Part shown: piece by piece, positions 42,320 to 53,553 of the stretch
How the letters are laid out: each line of letters begins with the position of its first letter
How positions within the stretch are numbered: position 1 is the stretch's first letter
NCBI GenBank assembly: GCA_020002185.1
Contig: CM034532.1
Coordinates: 44,883,006 to 44,947,005 of the forward strand
Source of the DNA: Paraescarpia echinospica
Lineage: Eukaryota > Annelida > Polychaeta > Sabellida > Siboglinidae
Direction: 5' to 3'
DNA: 64,000 bases
Notes under the pieces: generated by a model
Database searches by the model: none
What the model was told of the DNA's origin: nothing
Seen by the model: the letters and a program-made list of their open reading frames with translations, nothing else
Made by a program: the position numbers and the translations under genes

Positions 42320-45300
42320 GTAGGTAGACTGCAGCTTATGTTCGTGCCTTGTCATAATATTTCCTACGTGTTTTATGTCCGTCAGCTGTTGCCAGTGATA
42401 GGCCGCCCGAAAGGTATAGGTATCAGCACTGAGAGTTATCGGTTTACCACAAGGTGTGAATCCCCAAGTGGGATACGCACTGAAATGCAGCGTGTGCGGA
42501 ATTAGGTTGATGCTGTATTTTTAATATCTGCGCTAAAACCGTTCAGGTGTGGCTTTATGTGTGCATATCTTTAGCAGATGTTTACCAGCTGAACATTTAG
42601 TTCTTTCTAGTACTGGGTATGGCTCCATTGCATTCTGAACCTTTTCCTACCGTATGAAATTGTTTATGTAATGTGTATTAGCATACGAATTATGTAGTGC
42701 TGAAGCATTAAAACATTGGTGGTGCATGCTGTTTGCCTGCTTGCAGATCAATTTAGTTGCCATGTTTTATTGAATAAATGACATAAAATATGCATGCATT
42801 CATGCTTGTGTACCCAGTAGGTATGTTTGGTGGGTTATTCCAGAAACATTACTCGTCTTCCAAAGCAAGAATGAAAAACCTGCATTATTCCAATCACTTA
42901 TCTTTTACCAGCATGTACAACCACTTCACAACATAGTTAAAGCACATGTAAGCAATAATGCCTGCCTAGATCTTGCAGAAGGTTTTGATAACTAGCCTAC
43001 ACAACGATATCGATGGCATGGACAATTTTAAACCTACAATCACTTCCAAATGGCCTTATGATGTATCAAAAACATGGTGTAGAAACTCCTGCGAAACGCC
43101 ACCTAGATGTATTGCGGTGTCGGCGAAACACTTGGGATCTGAATCTTGGCAGAGTGGTGTGCTAATAAAAAAGACTGTGGCATGTTGGTGTTGTTTGCGG
43201 TGCCTAGGAGCCACCGAAGGCGTCCAGTGGCAGAACACTTCTGTAGTTTGCCAGTGCTGTTACTCTGTTCCCCCAGAGGGGAATTAGCTCAGAACTCTTG
43301 TCTCCTAGCCCCTGACCATCCTGCTCAGCCAGAGGGTCTTGTTGCTGCTCCTTCTTGCCCCAGAACTTGCAGGCATTTCTTGCACTAATTGGTACACTGT
43401 ACCACCCACACTCATGTAACATGCAACAGATATGGGCATGCATGTGTGCATTAGCAATGCTACTGTACTTGTATGCATACAGTGTACATATAATTATGTG
43501 TACACGTACCATGTATATAACATACTATAGGTAATTTTTAGTTCAAGGTACACACAAATGCAAGCATGCGCACATGTTTAAAAGATACAATAATTTCCAA
43601 AATACCCTATATACAGTGTACATATGACCAAATGACCTCTATATATTCATGTATTATTATTATATAAATATTTATATAAGCGTGAGCTACTAATTAGCAT
43701 CAGATCCGTCATCCTGGTTACCACTCTGTGCCACATCCTATTCCATAGCTATTTCCTGGTGTCATGTGTAACAGCCCTAAGGCCGCATAGGACACTCATG
43801 CAAACTCTATTTCCTCTTATTAAATCCCATTCCCTTTTTGTTACTTCGCGTGAAAGAAATTGTATCAATGTGCCACTAGATAAGCCCTAACATGAACTTG
43901 ACAAGTTGAGACTCCATGGCTCTAGAATACCATGTTTTGATGGTCCGTTTTATTTTTTCAGTGTATGCGAGTAGTTAGTTGAATAAAAGAGTATAATTTT
44001 CTGAAAATCATTTTAATATCTATAGAGCAGATCTGTTATGTTAGTATTGAAGCACATTTGCTATTTTCAGACTAGATCCAGTAAACAAACACTGTTAGAG
44101 CTTGTCCAAAGATGTCACCAGAACTAAACAACAAATGTATACAAACAACATCATACTGGATACTAGGTTACTTTTTAGGAGAGTCTGACAAGAGAAACAA
44201 TCAAATTGAAAAAAGACCTGTAACTAGTCAGTCGATTCTGATTAATCTTACGCGGAAAACATATAAAATGTGCAATGATGATGAGAACTTGGGTATTACT
44301 TTACACGCGTGTTCATTACCTTGTGTGTGCACACGTGGCGTAGGTGTACGTGGCAACGAGCTGTCAAATATCAGCAGTACACAAATGGCCTGACTGACAA
44401 GAATCTGTTTAATCTATTGATACAGAAACTGAGACAAGGCGGCTTATGATGCTTACCGCCACACAGCGATGATTGAATCTGACAAACAGTAAATGCACAA
44501 AAAACGCTCATTGCAATCCATGACCTGCATGCGATTTCTCATTTGGTTAAAAACTACTTGAATTAGCTAATCCGTCAACGGTGAGTGATACATTAATCAT
44601 CTCGCAGGTGTCCTCACCCAAGGTCCATTGGAGTAAAGACAGCTACTTTAGTTCTCACCAGAAGCACTTGCTTAGATGTTCTGTGGCGCGTAATTACTTT
44701 CAACTGAGGAGTGAATTTGAACACTTGGGTACATCGTATCGGTATTGCCGCTATTGCTACTGCATAGCTGATGTACATGATGTGCAATCTGTTAAAGGAT
44801 GTGAGTTGCTTGCTATATTTGCTGTCTGTGTTCTCTGGTTAGTAGAAAGTTCGGTCTAATACAAAGTTCAATCTAATACAAAGTATGGCGTATTAGATTG
44901 TCACAACTAACCAGTCAAATTTTCAGCGAATTAAATTTGCGATTTCAAATGTCCTAAGGTGAACATAATGGTGGTATTTAGTGCTTCAAACCAGGTCGTT
45001 TTCTGCTGTGTTTTCTGCATGCACCTTGGCTTATTTGATGTGCGTTAGCACAAACTGGAAGATCAAGAAACAATAGTGGATTCTCCAGTTGAAAGGGATT
45101 TGTGTGCCTCTCTCCTGGAGTGCGATCGAAATCCACTCACTGCGTAGATCACATAAATGAACAGTAATGAAATTATTTGGACCGTCTCCATGGCGATTAC
45201 TTAGACCACACCAGTCCTTTATTGCTGAGCGACTGTTGAGTGTGCAAAGATAATATTAGCTTCCCATTACCTCTGTCAGATTACTTTCCTCTGTACACAG

Positions 45301-45664
45301 TGGTGTGGTTTGTTTGGTGGCGCAGCCATGGCAACCACACAGCTTTGTTCCAATGGCTGGCCTGGCCACTGGAGTCTGTCCCGGGTGATTTACTGTTGAT
45401 ATTCAGGCTGTATTAATAGCTGTCATTGGCTGCTGGTAGGCCTGTGTCAACCTGTCAGGCTTCACCATTGTTACTAATGTATGCAGAGGCAGTCCCGCCT
45501 GGCCACCACCACAGCTCTAGTCTGCACTCATGTCACAGGCAATGTGTAGTTTCTGCTGGGATCTTCTGTGTACGATTTGTCTACTGACAGCAAGCAGCAT
45601 ACCAGAACGCCTCATCAGAAGATGATCTCTATCATTGATCTGGCAACACTGCAGGGACAGGGCT
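42320..45664 (+). other. PTBP intron 1, no recognised gene
   Basis: Short frames at 42973-43287, 44112-44390 and 44581-44859 have no splice or domain support. A perfect hairpin (CAATCTAATAC at 44869-44879, 10-base loop, GTATTAGATTG at 44890-44900) is the only notable structure. Confidence 0.4.
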
Positions 45665-46550
45665 TGGTGGGAATTAGCTGTCCTCTCAAGGTATGTTGGT
45701 TGGTAGAAGTTAGCTGTCCTTTCAATGTATGTTGGCTTGGTGGGAGTTAGCTGTCCTCTCAAGGTATGTTGGGTTGTAGACAGGACTTGGTGGGAGTCGG
45801 CTGTCGTCTCAAGGTATGTTGGTTAGTGAGAGTTAGCTGTCCTCTCAAAGTATGTTGGTTGGTGGGTGTTCGCTGTCCTCTCAAGTATGTTGGTTGGTGG
45901 GAGTTAGCTGTCCTCTCAAGGTACGTTGGTTGGTGGGAGTTAGCTGTCCTCTCAAGGTACGTTGGTTGGTGGGAGTTAGCTGTCCTCTCAAGGTACGTTG
46001 GTTGGTGGGAGTTAGCTGTCCTCTCAAGGTACGTAAGGTACGTTGGTTGGTGGGAGTTAGCTGTCCTCTCAAGGTACGTTGGTTGGTGGGAGTTAGCTGT
46101 CCTCTCAAGGTACGTTGGTTGGTGGGAGTTAGCTGTCCTCTCAAGGTACGTAGGTTGGTGGGAGTTAGCTGTCCTCTCAAAGTATGTTGGTTGGTGGGAG
46201 TTAGCTGTCCTCTCAAGGTACGTTGGTTGGTGGGAGTTAGCTGTCCTCTCAAGGTACGTTGGTTGGTGGGAGTTAGCTGTCCTCTCAAGGTATGTTGGTT
46301 GGTGGGAGTTAGCTGTCCTCTCAAGGTACGTTGGTTGGTGGGAGTTAGCTGTCCTCTCAAGGTACGTTGGTTGGTGGGAGTTAGCTGTCCTCTCAAGGTA
46401 CGTTGGTTGGTGGGAGTTAGCTGTCCTCTCAAGGTACGTTGGTTGGTGGGAGTTAGCTGTCCTCTCAAGGTACGTTGGTTGGTGGGTGTTCGCTGTCCTC
46501 TCAAGGTACGTTGGTTGGTGGGAGTTAGCTGTCCTCTCAAAGTATGTTGG
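45665..46550 (+). repeat. 36-bp tandem array (about 24 copies) with splice-donor-like sites
   Basis: The consensus unit is GTTGGTTGGTGGGAGTTAGC followed by TGTCCTCTCAAGGTAC. The period is a multiple of three, so long open frames arise on both strands (RYVGWWELAVLS; NQRTLRGQLTPT). They reflect periodicity, not coding. The first six units are diverged, and the central ones nearly identical. One unit has a short ACGTAAGGT duplication near 46030. About 15 of 24 units carry AAGGTACG, and most of the rest AAGGTATG or AAAGTATG. It lies in intron 1 of PTBP between exon B and the shared exon. Confidence 0.95.
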
Positions 46551-46825
46551 TCTATGCCCAGATACCCTGGATGTGTTGTCATTGTCAATCTGGTGACAGG
46601 CTGAATCAATCTGGTGACCAGCTGGATGTTGCAGTATTAGTCACATGCAGGTTGTGAAACAGATTAAACAATCAGTGCACAACAGGTGTTGTGTGTTACC
46701 TGCCAACAGGTTTCATGTGTTACCTGTCAACAGTATTCTTGTACCTGCTTAGTATCCATCAGTTGCTGTATGAATCAAATTATAGTATGAATCTAGTATG
46801 CCTCTTGTGTGTAGAAAGGTGGAAT
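46551..46825 (+). other. Spacer between two tandem arrays
   Basis: Unique sequence with two short local duplications (CAATCTGGTGAC(A/C)(A/G)GCTG near 46585-46625; GTGTTACCTG(C/T)CAACAG near 46690-46735). Confidence 0.6.
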
Positions 46826-47959
46826 TTGTTTACCAAACACTGGAGTATGTTTAGCAATATACAACAAGAATGCCAAACACTGGAGTATGTTTAGCAGTAT
46901 ACAACAAGAATGCCAAACACTGGAGTAGGTTTAGCAGTATACAACAAGAATGCCAAACACTGGAGTATGTTTAGCAATATACAACAAGAATGCCAAACAC
47001 TGGAGTATGTTTAGCAGTATACAACAAGAATGCCAAACACTGGAGTATGTTTAGCAGTATACAACAAGAATGCCAAACACTGGAGTAGGTTTAGCAGTAT
47101 ACAACAAGAATGCCAAACACTGGAGTATGTTTAGCAATATACAACAAGAATGCCAAACACTGGAGTAGGTTTAGCAGTATACAACAAGAATGCCAAACAC
47201 TGGAGTATGTTTAGCAGTATACAACAAGAATGCCAAACACTGGAGTATGTTTAGCAGTATACAACAAGAATGCCAAACACTGGAGTATGTTTAGCAGTAT
47301 ACAACAAGAATGCCAAACACTGGAGTATGTTTAGCAGTATACAACAAGAATGCCAAACACTGGAGTATGTTTAGCAGTATACAACAAGAATGCCAAACAC
47401 TGGAGTAGGTTTAGCAATATACAACAAGAATGCCAAACACTGGAGTAGGTTTAGCAGTATACAACAAGAATGCCAAACACTGGAGTATGTTTAGCAGTAT
47501 ACAACAAGAATGCCAAACACTGGAGTATGTTTAGCAGTATACAACAAGAATGCCAAACACTGGAGTATGTTTAGCAATATACAACAAGAATGCCAAACAC
47601 TGGAGTATGTTTAGCAGTATACAACAAGAATGCCAAACACTGGAGTATGTTTAGCAGTATACAACAAGAATGCCAAACACTGGAGTAGGTTTAGCAGTAT
47701 ACAACAAGAATGCCAAACACTGGAGTATGTTTAGCAATATACAACAAGAATGCCAAACACTGGAGTATGTTTAGCAGTATACAACAAGAATGCCAAACAC
47801 TGGAGTATGTTTAGCAGTATACAACAAGAATGCCAAACACTGGAGTAGGTTTAGCAGTATACAACAAGAATGCCAAACACTGGAGTAGGTTTAGCAATAT
47901 ACAACAAGAATGCCAAACACTGGAGTAGGTTTAGCAATATACAACAAGAATGCCAAACA
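46826..47959 (+). repeat. 40-bp tandem array, 28 copies
   Basis: The unit is ACAACAAGAATGCCAAACAC followed by TGGAGTATGTTTAGCAGTAT. Copies differ almost only at two sites: ATGT/AGGT and GCAGT/GCAAT. A four-unit series (T-A, T-G, T-G, G-G) recurs at units 4-7, 19-22 and 23-26, indicating that 160-base blocks were duplicated. The extreme homogeneity points to recent expansion or gene conversion. No coding sense. It ends by running into unique sequence at AACAGCACAGTG. Confidence 0.97.
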
Positions 47960-48615
47960 GCACAGTGAACTACAAACGACAAGGGCTGAGGAAGTCTTTG
48001 GTTTACAGAGTGTCCAACATGTATCTTCTGCCTGTGTAGCCTGCCAGGTACATACGATATTGTGCTTACTATGTTGCCACAATGCACCAGTGGATGCACA
48101 TGGCCTGACACCCGCTGATAATGCCTTTGTTTGGTGGCCATGTGGGCAGTTAATCATGAGAAATGCCATTGTTGTGGGTGGCTGCTTTCATGGCTCTGAC
48201 AGTGCACTGGGACTCTACTCTGGCGGTTAACACAGCTGTTGATGGTCGGTGTCAACAACAACTCCACATATATGCCTTCTATGACTCTGATTCATGCTAC
48301 ACCTTGCCATGCCAGGTGTAATGATTGATTACTCCGGCTGCGGCAACACTGCTTCAATGAGGCGATTTTAGTTAGGTATGCATTTACCTAGCAAATGGTG
48401 CGATTCAGTTTCCCCATGCATGTGTTGTGTTTATCACTTGGTGGATAAGTAGACAATGCTGCTGGTGGCTGGTGGTGGAGACATCAGTGATGTATGCAGC
48501 CACCTTGTACTTTGTAGTCTACGTGTTCAGTCTGACACTGATATACCATCATTTTACACCATTGCTGCTGGTATGAATGTGTTTAGCAGGGAGAGTGAAA
48601 TCACCTGCCTTAGGG

Positions 48616-48636
48616 CAGGGGTTCTCAAACTGTGGG
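48616..48636 (+). repeat. Solo hAT-like terminal repeat
   Basis: CAGGGGTTCTCAAACTGTGG is the classic 5' terminus of Charlie-type hAT elements. I could not find the matching inverted end, so the element is truncated or nested. A GATTCGAACCGC downstream (about 48692) could be an antisense B box from a SINE. Confidence 0.35.
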
Positions 48637-48745
48637 ATGGTAATGGAGTCTGTCATGTAGTCATTGCCCAAGGTTGACACTGTTGCACATGATTCGAACC
48701 GCTGCTCTCCACAAAAATGCTGCTTCAAGCGCTATAAACCAAGAC

Positions 48746-48906
48746 AGTTTTAAATCCTGCCTATGGGATGCTACTAAGATTGCACAATTATTTTACGATG
48801 ACTTATGTGTGAAATGCAGATTTGGGGCCTCAGCTAGAAGGTAAACATTTCAAGGGAGGTTAAGAAAAGAAAGTTTGAAATCCTGCCTATGGGATGCCTA
48901 AGATTG
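48746..48906 (+). repeat. Pair of ~38-bp direct repeats
   Basis: AATCCTGCCTATGGGATGC, then CTACTAAGATTGC in the first copy and CTAAGATTGCC in the second, about 120 bases apart. Confidence 0.75.
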
Positions 48907-51056
48907 CCATCTATTAAATCGAATGGGTTCCATATATTGGATGCTGCATGCATTACAACCACATTACACCTGCATTATTTGTAGAAGTTGCTTTATAACT
49001 TTTGTCTGTGTGGGAGTTGATTTGGGATCAACACAGGGCCTTGCCAGCCAGTGATTTATGATGCACTTTACATCCCCACCCCCTTGTGGCTGTGTAGTTC
49101 ATTTACTAGTTCAAATGGAGTCCAGCTCCCAGCATGCACACAGCTACATGTGTCTGTTAGAGGGAAATACAGCAACCAATAATGTGTCCAATTGTCCATT
49201 CATTGACAGTAATAGCTTTTCCATTAGGGTTGTCAATATGTGAACGGGTGTGATGGAAACTGCATTAGTTTTGGTATACAGTAATTGTTTTGCGTCCTCA
49301 CATCTCATTGTAAATCTTTTTTGTGGCAGTTCTTGTTGTGGATGAAAATGTTTCTGCAGAAAAGTACTTCAGATAATTCCAAATTGCATTATTCACACTG
49401 GTAGTAAATTGTTTATTGTTTCATGAAAAGCAAAAAAAGAAAACTAATAGTTTCTATTACATGTGTTTATTTCAACAACAACAATTACAGCACAGAATTT
49501 GCCAAATATGCGAATAAATGTATTACTCATAACACTTACCCACTTTCACTGCTACGAATGTATTTTGGCTTTTCTTTAGTTATGTGAAATGTACCATAGA
49601 AAGTTAAATGGTCGTGTGCTGTCACGTTTGTCAGCATTCATAATACTGGTCACTGTTATTCATGCCAACCAACCATTCATGTGTGTTGTGTTGTGTTAAG
49701 CTTCTCAGTTATTATTCTACCAACCTAGCCTTCAAACTGCAGCATAATGGGAACTTGCTAATGGGCCTTTTATGGCACATTGTGGCTACTGTGTGAAACT
49801 AAAAGCCAGTATGTGTATGCATCAGCAGTGCTTTGTGTGCTTAGTGATTGATGCCATTAATGTGATCTTCAGGTAATTGTGGCCATGTCAATTGGATTAG
49901 CATCCACACTCTAGTGGACAGCTACAATCATGACATTATGATAGCACACCCAACAGAACAACTTTCAATGAGACTGTATACCGTAATTAAAACCCGCATC
50001 TCGGCATTTCTGAAATTATCTAGCTGCAGAATTTCAGGGAATTTTCCGTTTTAGCACACGAATACAGGAAGGTGTGATGGTTGGTTCAGCCTGCATTTGA
50101 CCTTGTCGATAACCGGAGGCGATAGATATGTGAAGAGGCCGGTAATACCTGTGAGGTGCAAAGGTTAATTGAAATCAAACTGCCGGCTTTATTCCATCGG
50201 ACAGTTGGGGTGAGCACGGCTTGGTACCTACTCCTAACTAAGGCAGGTGTGTGCCGGCCATGGGAACATGCTGCAGTTGCCACTTGGTTCCCCTCATCCA
50301 CTGGAATGTGGGGTATTTCAGGCCCAGGTACATAGACAGAAGCGGCCAGAGTCCGCAAGGTGTGTGTCTTCTCACAGGATTGATGTGCGAAACTTGTCAC
50401 AGTCAATGCTAACAAAGTTGGGATCCCACAGATGTATATATTCACTGTATTAATATAAATAATCGTTGCCCTACAGAGGGTTTGTAACAGGACTTGTGAA
50501 ATGTTAAACTGCAGCCGTCAAGAGATAAACTTTAATTTTGTGTTCTGAAGCCTCCCGTGTTTTCCAGCTCATGCCAAATGTTCAGTTTCTCTCCCTGCCA
50601 CTCTAAGTGAAGTTTACTGGTATGCATGTTGCAATGGGAAGGTTCCCCCTTCAGCTATATTCCCAGCTTTCTGGTCTGGGAATTTATATTAATTAGCAGA
50701 TGCCACAGGCCGCTTCCCCATGTGGCATGATTCCTGCAGGTTAAATCAGCACACGGCCACCAAATCGGCACAGATTGGTTGGAAATCGGTGGGGGATTGA
50801 CCTTTTCATGGGGTGATGTATGCGAGAACAAATTGTCCCTGACTGAACTGTCTTCATGGGCAGGTTGGGGGTTGTGCTCAGAAAAAATTAACTGTCCGGG
50901 GAGAAATAAATTTTGTAGTGTCATCAGTCACACGGTGGCTTATATGATATATGATTTAGATGGCTGTCGCTCAGTTGCTCTACGTTGTCATTGTGTAGCA
51001 TTCAGAATTTAAGTAATCAAATGTGCCTAATGTGAGCGTGTTTTTGTTGGTTGCAG

Positions 51057-51152
51057 CGTGGGTCTGACGAATTGCTCGCTCAAACTTCGATGGTGACCAA
51101 CGGCACAGCAATGAGCCCAATACAGACAGAACTCAACAATGAAGCCAAAAAG
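51057..51152 (+). CDS. PTBP: Polypyrimidine tract-binding protein, shared exon 2
   Basis: The exon follows TTTTTGTTGGTTGCAG and ends GCCAAAAAG/GTAATA. It is 96 bases, phase 0 at both ends. It reads RGSDELLAQTSMVTNGTAMS, then PIQTELNNEAKK. RGSDEL followed by a Thr-Asn-Gly stretch is the signature of the PTBP1/2/3 N-terminus, which leads into RRM1 and carries part of the nuclear localisation region. Both alternative first exons can splice to it without a frame change. Confidence 0.93.
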
Positions 51153-51350
51153 GTAATACAATAATTCCTGTTGATGTTCTAGGGTTATTGTTGCATGAAG
51201 CTGAGTGTAACATATTTTGTCATCACGTGGGTTCATTCACCTCTCTAGTTCAGACATTTGCAATGGATTCTTCAATGTTTTATGTCGTGCATTACCATTG
51301 CCATCCAAAACAGAAGCTACTACAGCTGTTTCCATCTGATGTGATTGTGT

Positions 51351-51596
51351 TCAGTCAAGTTGTATGACTTCTCGTGATCTCCACGATGAGCTGTCTCCTA
51401 TAAAGCTGACAATGGACGGTAGAGAGAGGCAACAAACAATGTGATTGCATGGAGACAATTCATTGTGGATGTCACCAAAAGTTGTATGATTTGATGAGAC
51501 ACCATCCATCCATCTCGTGTGTGGTCTCTCTCTCTTCAGACAATTTTTTGCTTTTTCAACCTGCATTCTTCTATTCACATGATGTTCCCGAAACAC
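51351..51596 (-). pseudogene. Possible LINE C-terminal fragment, antisense in PTBP intron 2
   Basis: The minus-strand frame reads MFREHHVNRRMQVEKAKNCL, then KRERPHTRWMDGVSSN. KR-RP-TRW-D is the motif near the C-terminus of many animal LINE RT proteins. The rest shows no further match, so this would be a very short relic. Confidence 0.35.
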
Positions 51597-52585
51597 GATA
51601 GCTTCTGCCTTGAACTTAGCCCTTGTAGTGGGAGGATTTGATTGGCTGCTACAAGAACTGATTTGTTTGATCTCATTGTCTTCATTGAATTTGCAGCATC
51701 GTCATCCAGAACCAGATATCAAAACTCTGTTCGTTTCTTTCTATCCAACACACCAATTCCAACAACCCGACAGGTTATCTCCAATTTCCTGCTTACCCCA
51801 GCACCACCCCTCTATAATCCTGTCACGTGCCAACCTGACCGTTTTGTCTGTTTAAAAAAATGTGCAATTTGCTATTTTTTACCATGTTTTAATGCAGCAA
51901 ACATGCATTTGGTTAGTATCCAGTAAATACTAGCTCATCTGCAAATGGGACTATTAAAGCAGCCAAAGCTGTAAAAGCAATGCACTTAGGGAATTAGACA
52001 GCAAATTTGGTGCTTTTAGTTCCTGTAGGGCACATTTGAGAAATTATTCGGAACTTGCAACAAACTAAGTGCTGGTAATTGATTGGATTGTAAAAAAAAA
52101 CATTTGCTAGTGGCTAACATATTGCCCCTTTTTAACAGAAATTAATTAATTTCCCAGAGAGCTTTTATGTTTACGAACAAGTGCATTCATTTTCAGTTGG
52201 CATTTAAGGACATTTATTATGGCGATTAACTTTGAACTGACGTTTATGGTAATGCACCGTATACAAAATGTTAGGGCCGCCTGTTCCTGGCTACAATTAA
52301 GTACAGCTCTGTCGCGGATCTGAATCAATATCACCGCACTTTTGTGGAAATCCATATTCTGTCAGTTATCTCATTTGTAGTTTTTGTCGGTCAGGACTGG
52401 GTGACCGAAGTGTGACCCAAAATGTCACCGTGATCTTGCCCTCTTGTCTGTCTACTACCATTAGCTGACACAGTAATAAATATTACTAAATTTTCCATGT
52501 TATCTTACAACGGCCAGTGCAGCAGTACCAGTACTACTAACTAAGCATAGTTATGAAATCAACCACCTATAATATATAGTAAATA
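51597..52585 (+). other. PTBP intron 2, no recognised feature
   Basis: Unique-looking AT-rich sequence; a 94-codon plus-strand frame at 51642-51926 lacks any domain. Confidence 0.4.
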
Positions 52586-53551
52586 TGTGACCCATCTTAA
52601 CGAAATGAGTCGCATGCCGGAAATTTTAATATTTAGTTATTAGCAGCGTTGGAAAGAGCAGAATCTCTGCTTTCACACAGTGTATCATGTAAGAAGATAT
52701 CTTAATTCTAACTGAAGTTATGGCTTAACAAACACATGTGGGGTAAAAACCTTCAAACTCAGAAAACGGCCGTCAAAGTTGATGCAAAATATTCGTTATG
52801 TTTCATGAAATGTACCTTAGTTAACGTGGACAGATCTTGCTAAAATTTCGTCCTAGTCTGCCTCGCTTCCATCCGTCAAGTCTTCCAAAAAATACTCCTC
52901 GATCAAACTGTAAATCTGTGCGCAATCACTTCCATCTGAATTTAACAGCTTCGCCACGTTAAACACCATTTTTCGCGTCTTCTTAATCGCTATCTGGGTC
53001 AGCAGTGACGCAGTGGAAATACATGGTGCGCATGCGTGTGTTTACAGATTATGTAAATGACCCATCACTGAACCAATGAGAACAGCTGCCTGGGTCAAGC
53101 AGTTGCATTTGCTACCACATGATCAGAATTGTTTACACAGCTGGCCTAACAGGGGGCGTCTTCCAAGGTCCCTGGAGGTCACAGAATGTAGTTATTAGCA
53201 TATTTATGCCCAGATATGGGAAGATGACACATCAAGCTTCGTGGTGATATCTCATATGTTAGGAGCATCCCAAAATTAGCAGTTGCGAACGCGTGCCATT
53301 ACTGACATTTTCGGCGTTATTTTAAGAAAATCGAGCGGAACACTTCGCACAGCTCTACAAAAATCGCTTTAAAATACACAAAACAGAGTTAATTAGAGGG
53401 TAACTAGAGTAGCAATCAATAAAACGAATACCAAAGAATAATTTTTAGGGGAAATCTCAAAATCGGTGGATTCGCGATTTGTTCACATAAACGGCATTTA
53501 CGGAAAATCAGATTTGCCGACATCCGACTCATTTCGTTAAGATGGGTCACA
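52586..53551. mobile_element. 966-bp non-autonomous DNA transposon with TA target duplication
   Basis: The left end TGTGACCCATCTTAACGAAA continues TGAGTCG. The right end is its exact inverse over 27 bases and matches with two or three changes over about 34. Both ends abut TA (52584-52585 and 53552-53553), consistent with a TA target-site duplication. That would suit a Tc1/mariner-like or related TA-targeting family. The interior has no full transposase, only a 38-codon acidic frame on the minus strand. The well-preserved ends suggest fairly recent mobility. Confidence 0.8.
52853..52969 (-). CDS. 38-residue acidic open frame inside the DNA transposon
   Basis: From ATG at 52969 to TAG at 52853 the minus strand reads MVFNVAKLLNSDGSDCAQIY, then SLIEEYFLEDLTDGSEAD. 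Composition is strongly acidic with alternating Asp/Ser and Glu, and one Cys. It could be the residual N-terminus of a transposase, since some cut-and-paste transposases start with an acidic tail, or a chance frame. No splice donor to a downstream transposase exon is obvious. Confidence 0.3.
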   Translation of the reverse strand: MVFNVAKLLNSDGSDCAQIYSLIEEYFLEDLTDGSEAD

Positions 53552-53553
53552 TA

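Larger units (their letters stand above)
47960..51056 (+). other. PTBP intron 1, 3' part
   Basis: No exon found. It contains the hAT-like TIR at 48616 and a diverged 40-base direct repeat (48746, 48868). The 106-codon frame starting in the last 40-bp unit (to about 48227) has no domain. Confidence 0.4.

Noticed and set aside
45766..46609. Open frames of up to 276 codons on both strands (RYVGWWELAVLS; NQRTLRGQLTPT)
   Set aside because: They arise from a 36-bp tandem repeat whose period is divisible by three; several frames on both strands are open at once and the sequence is a minisatellite in an intron.
46826..47959. CRISPR array
   Set aside because: Repeats are directly adjacent 40-bp copies with no spacers, in a eukaryotic intron.
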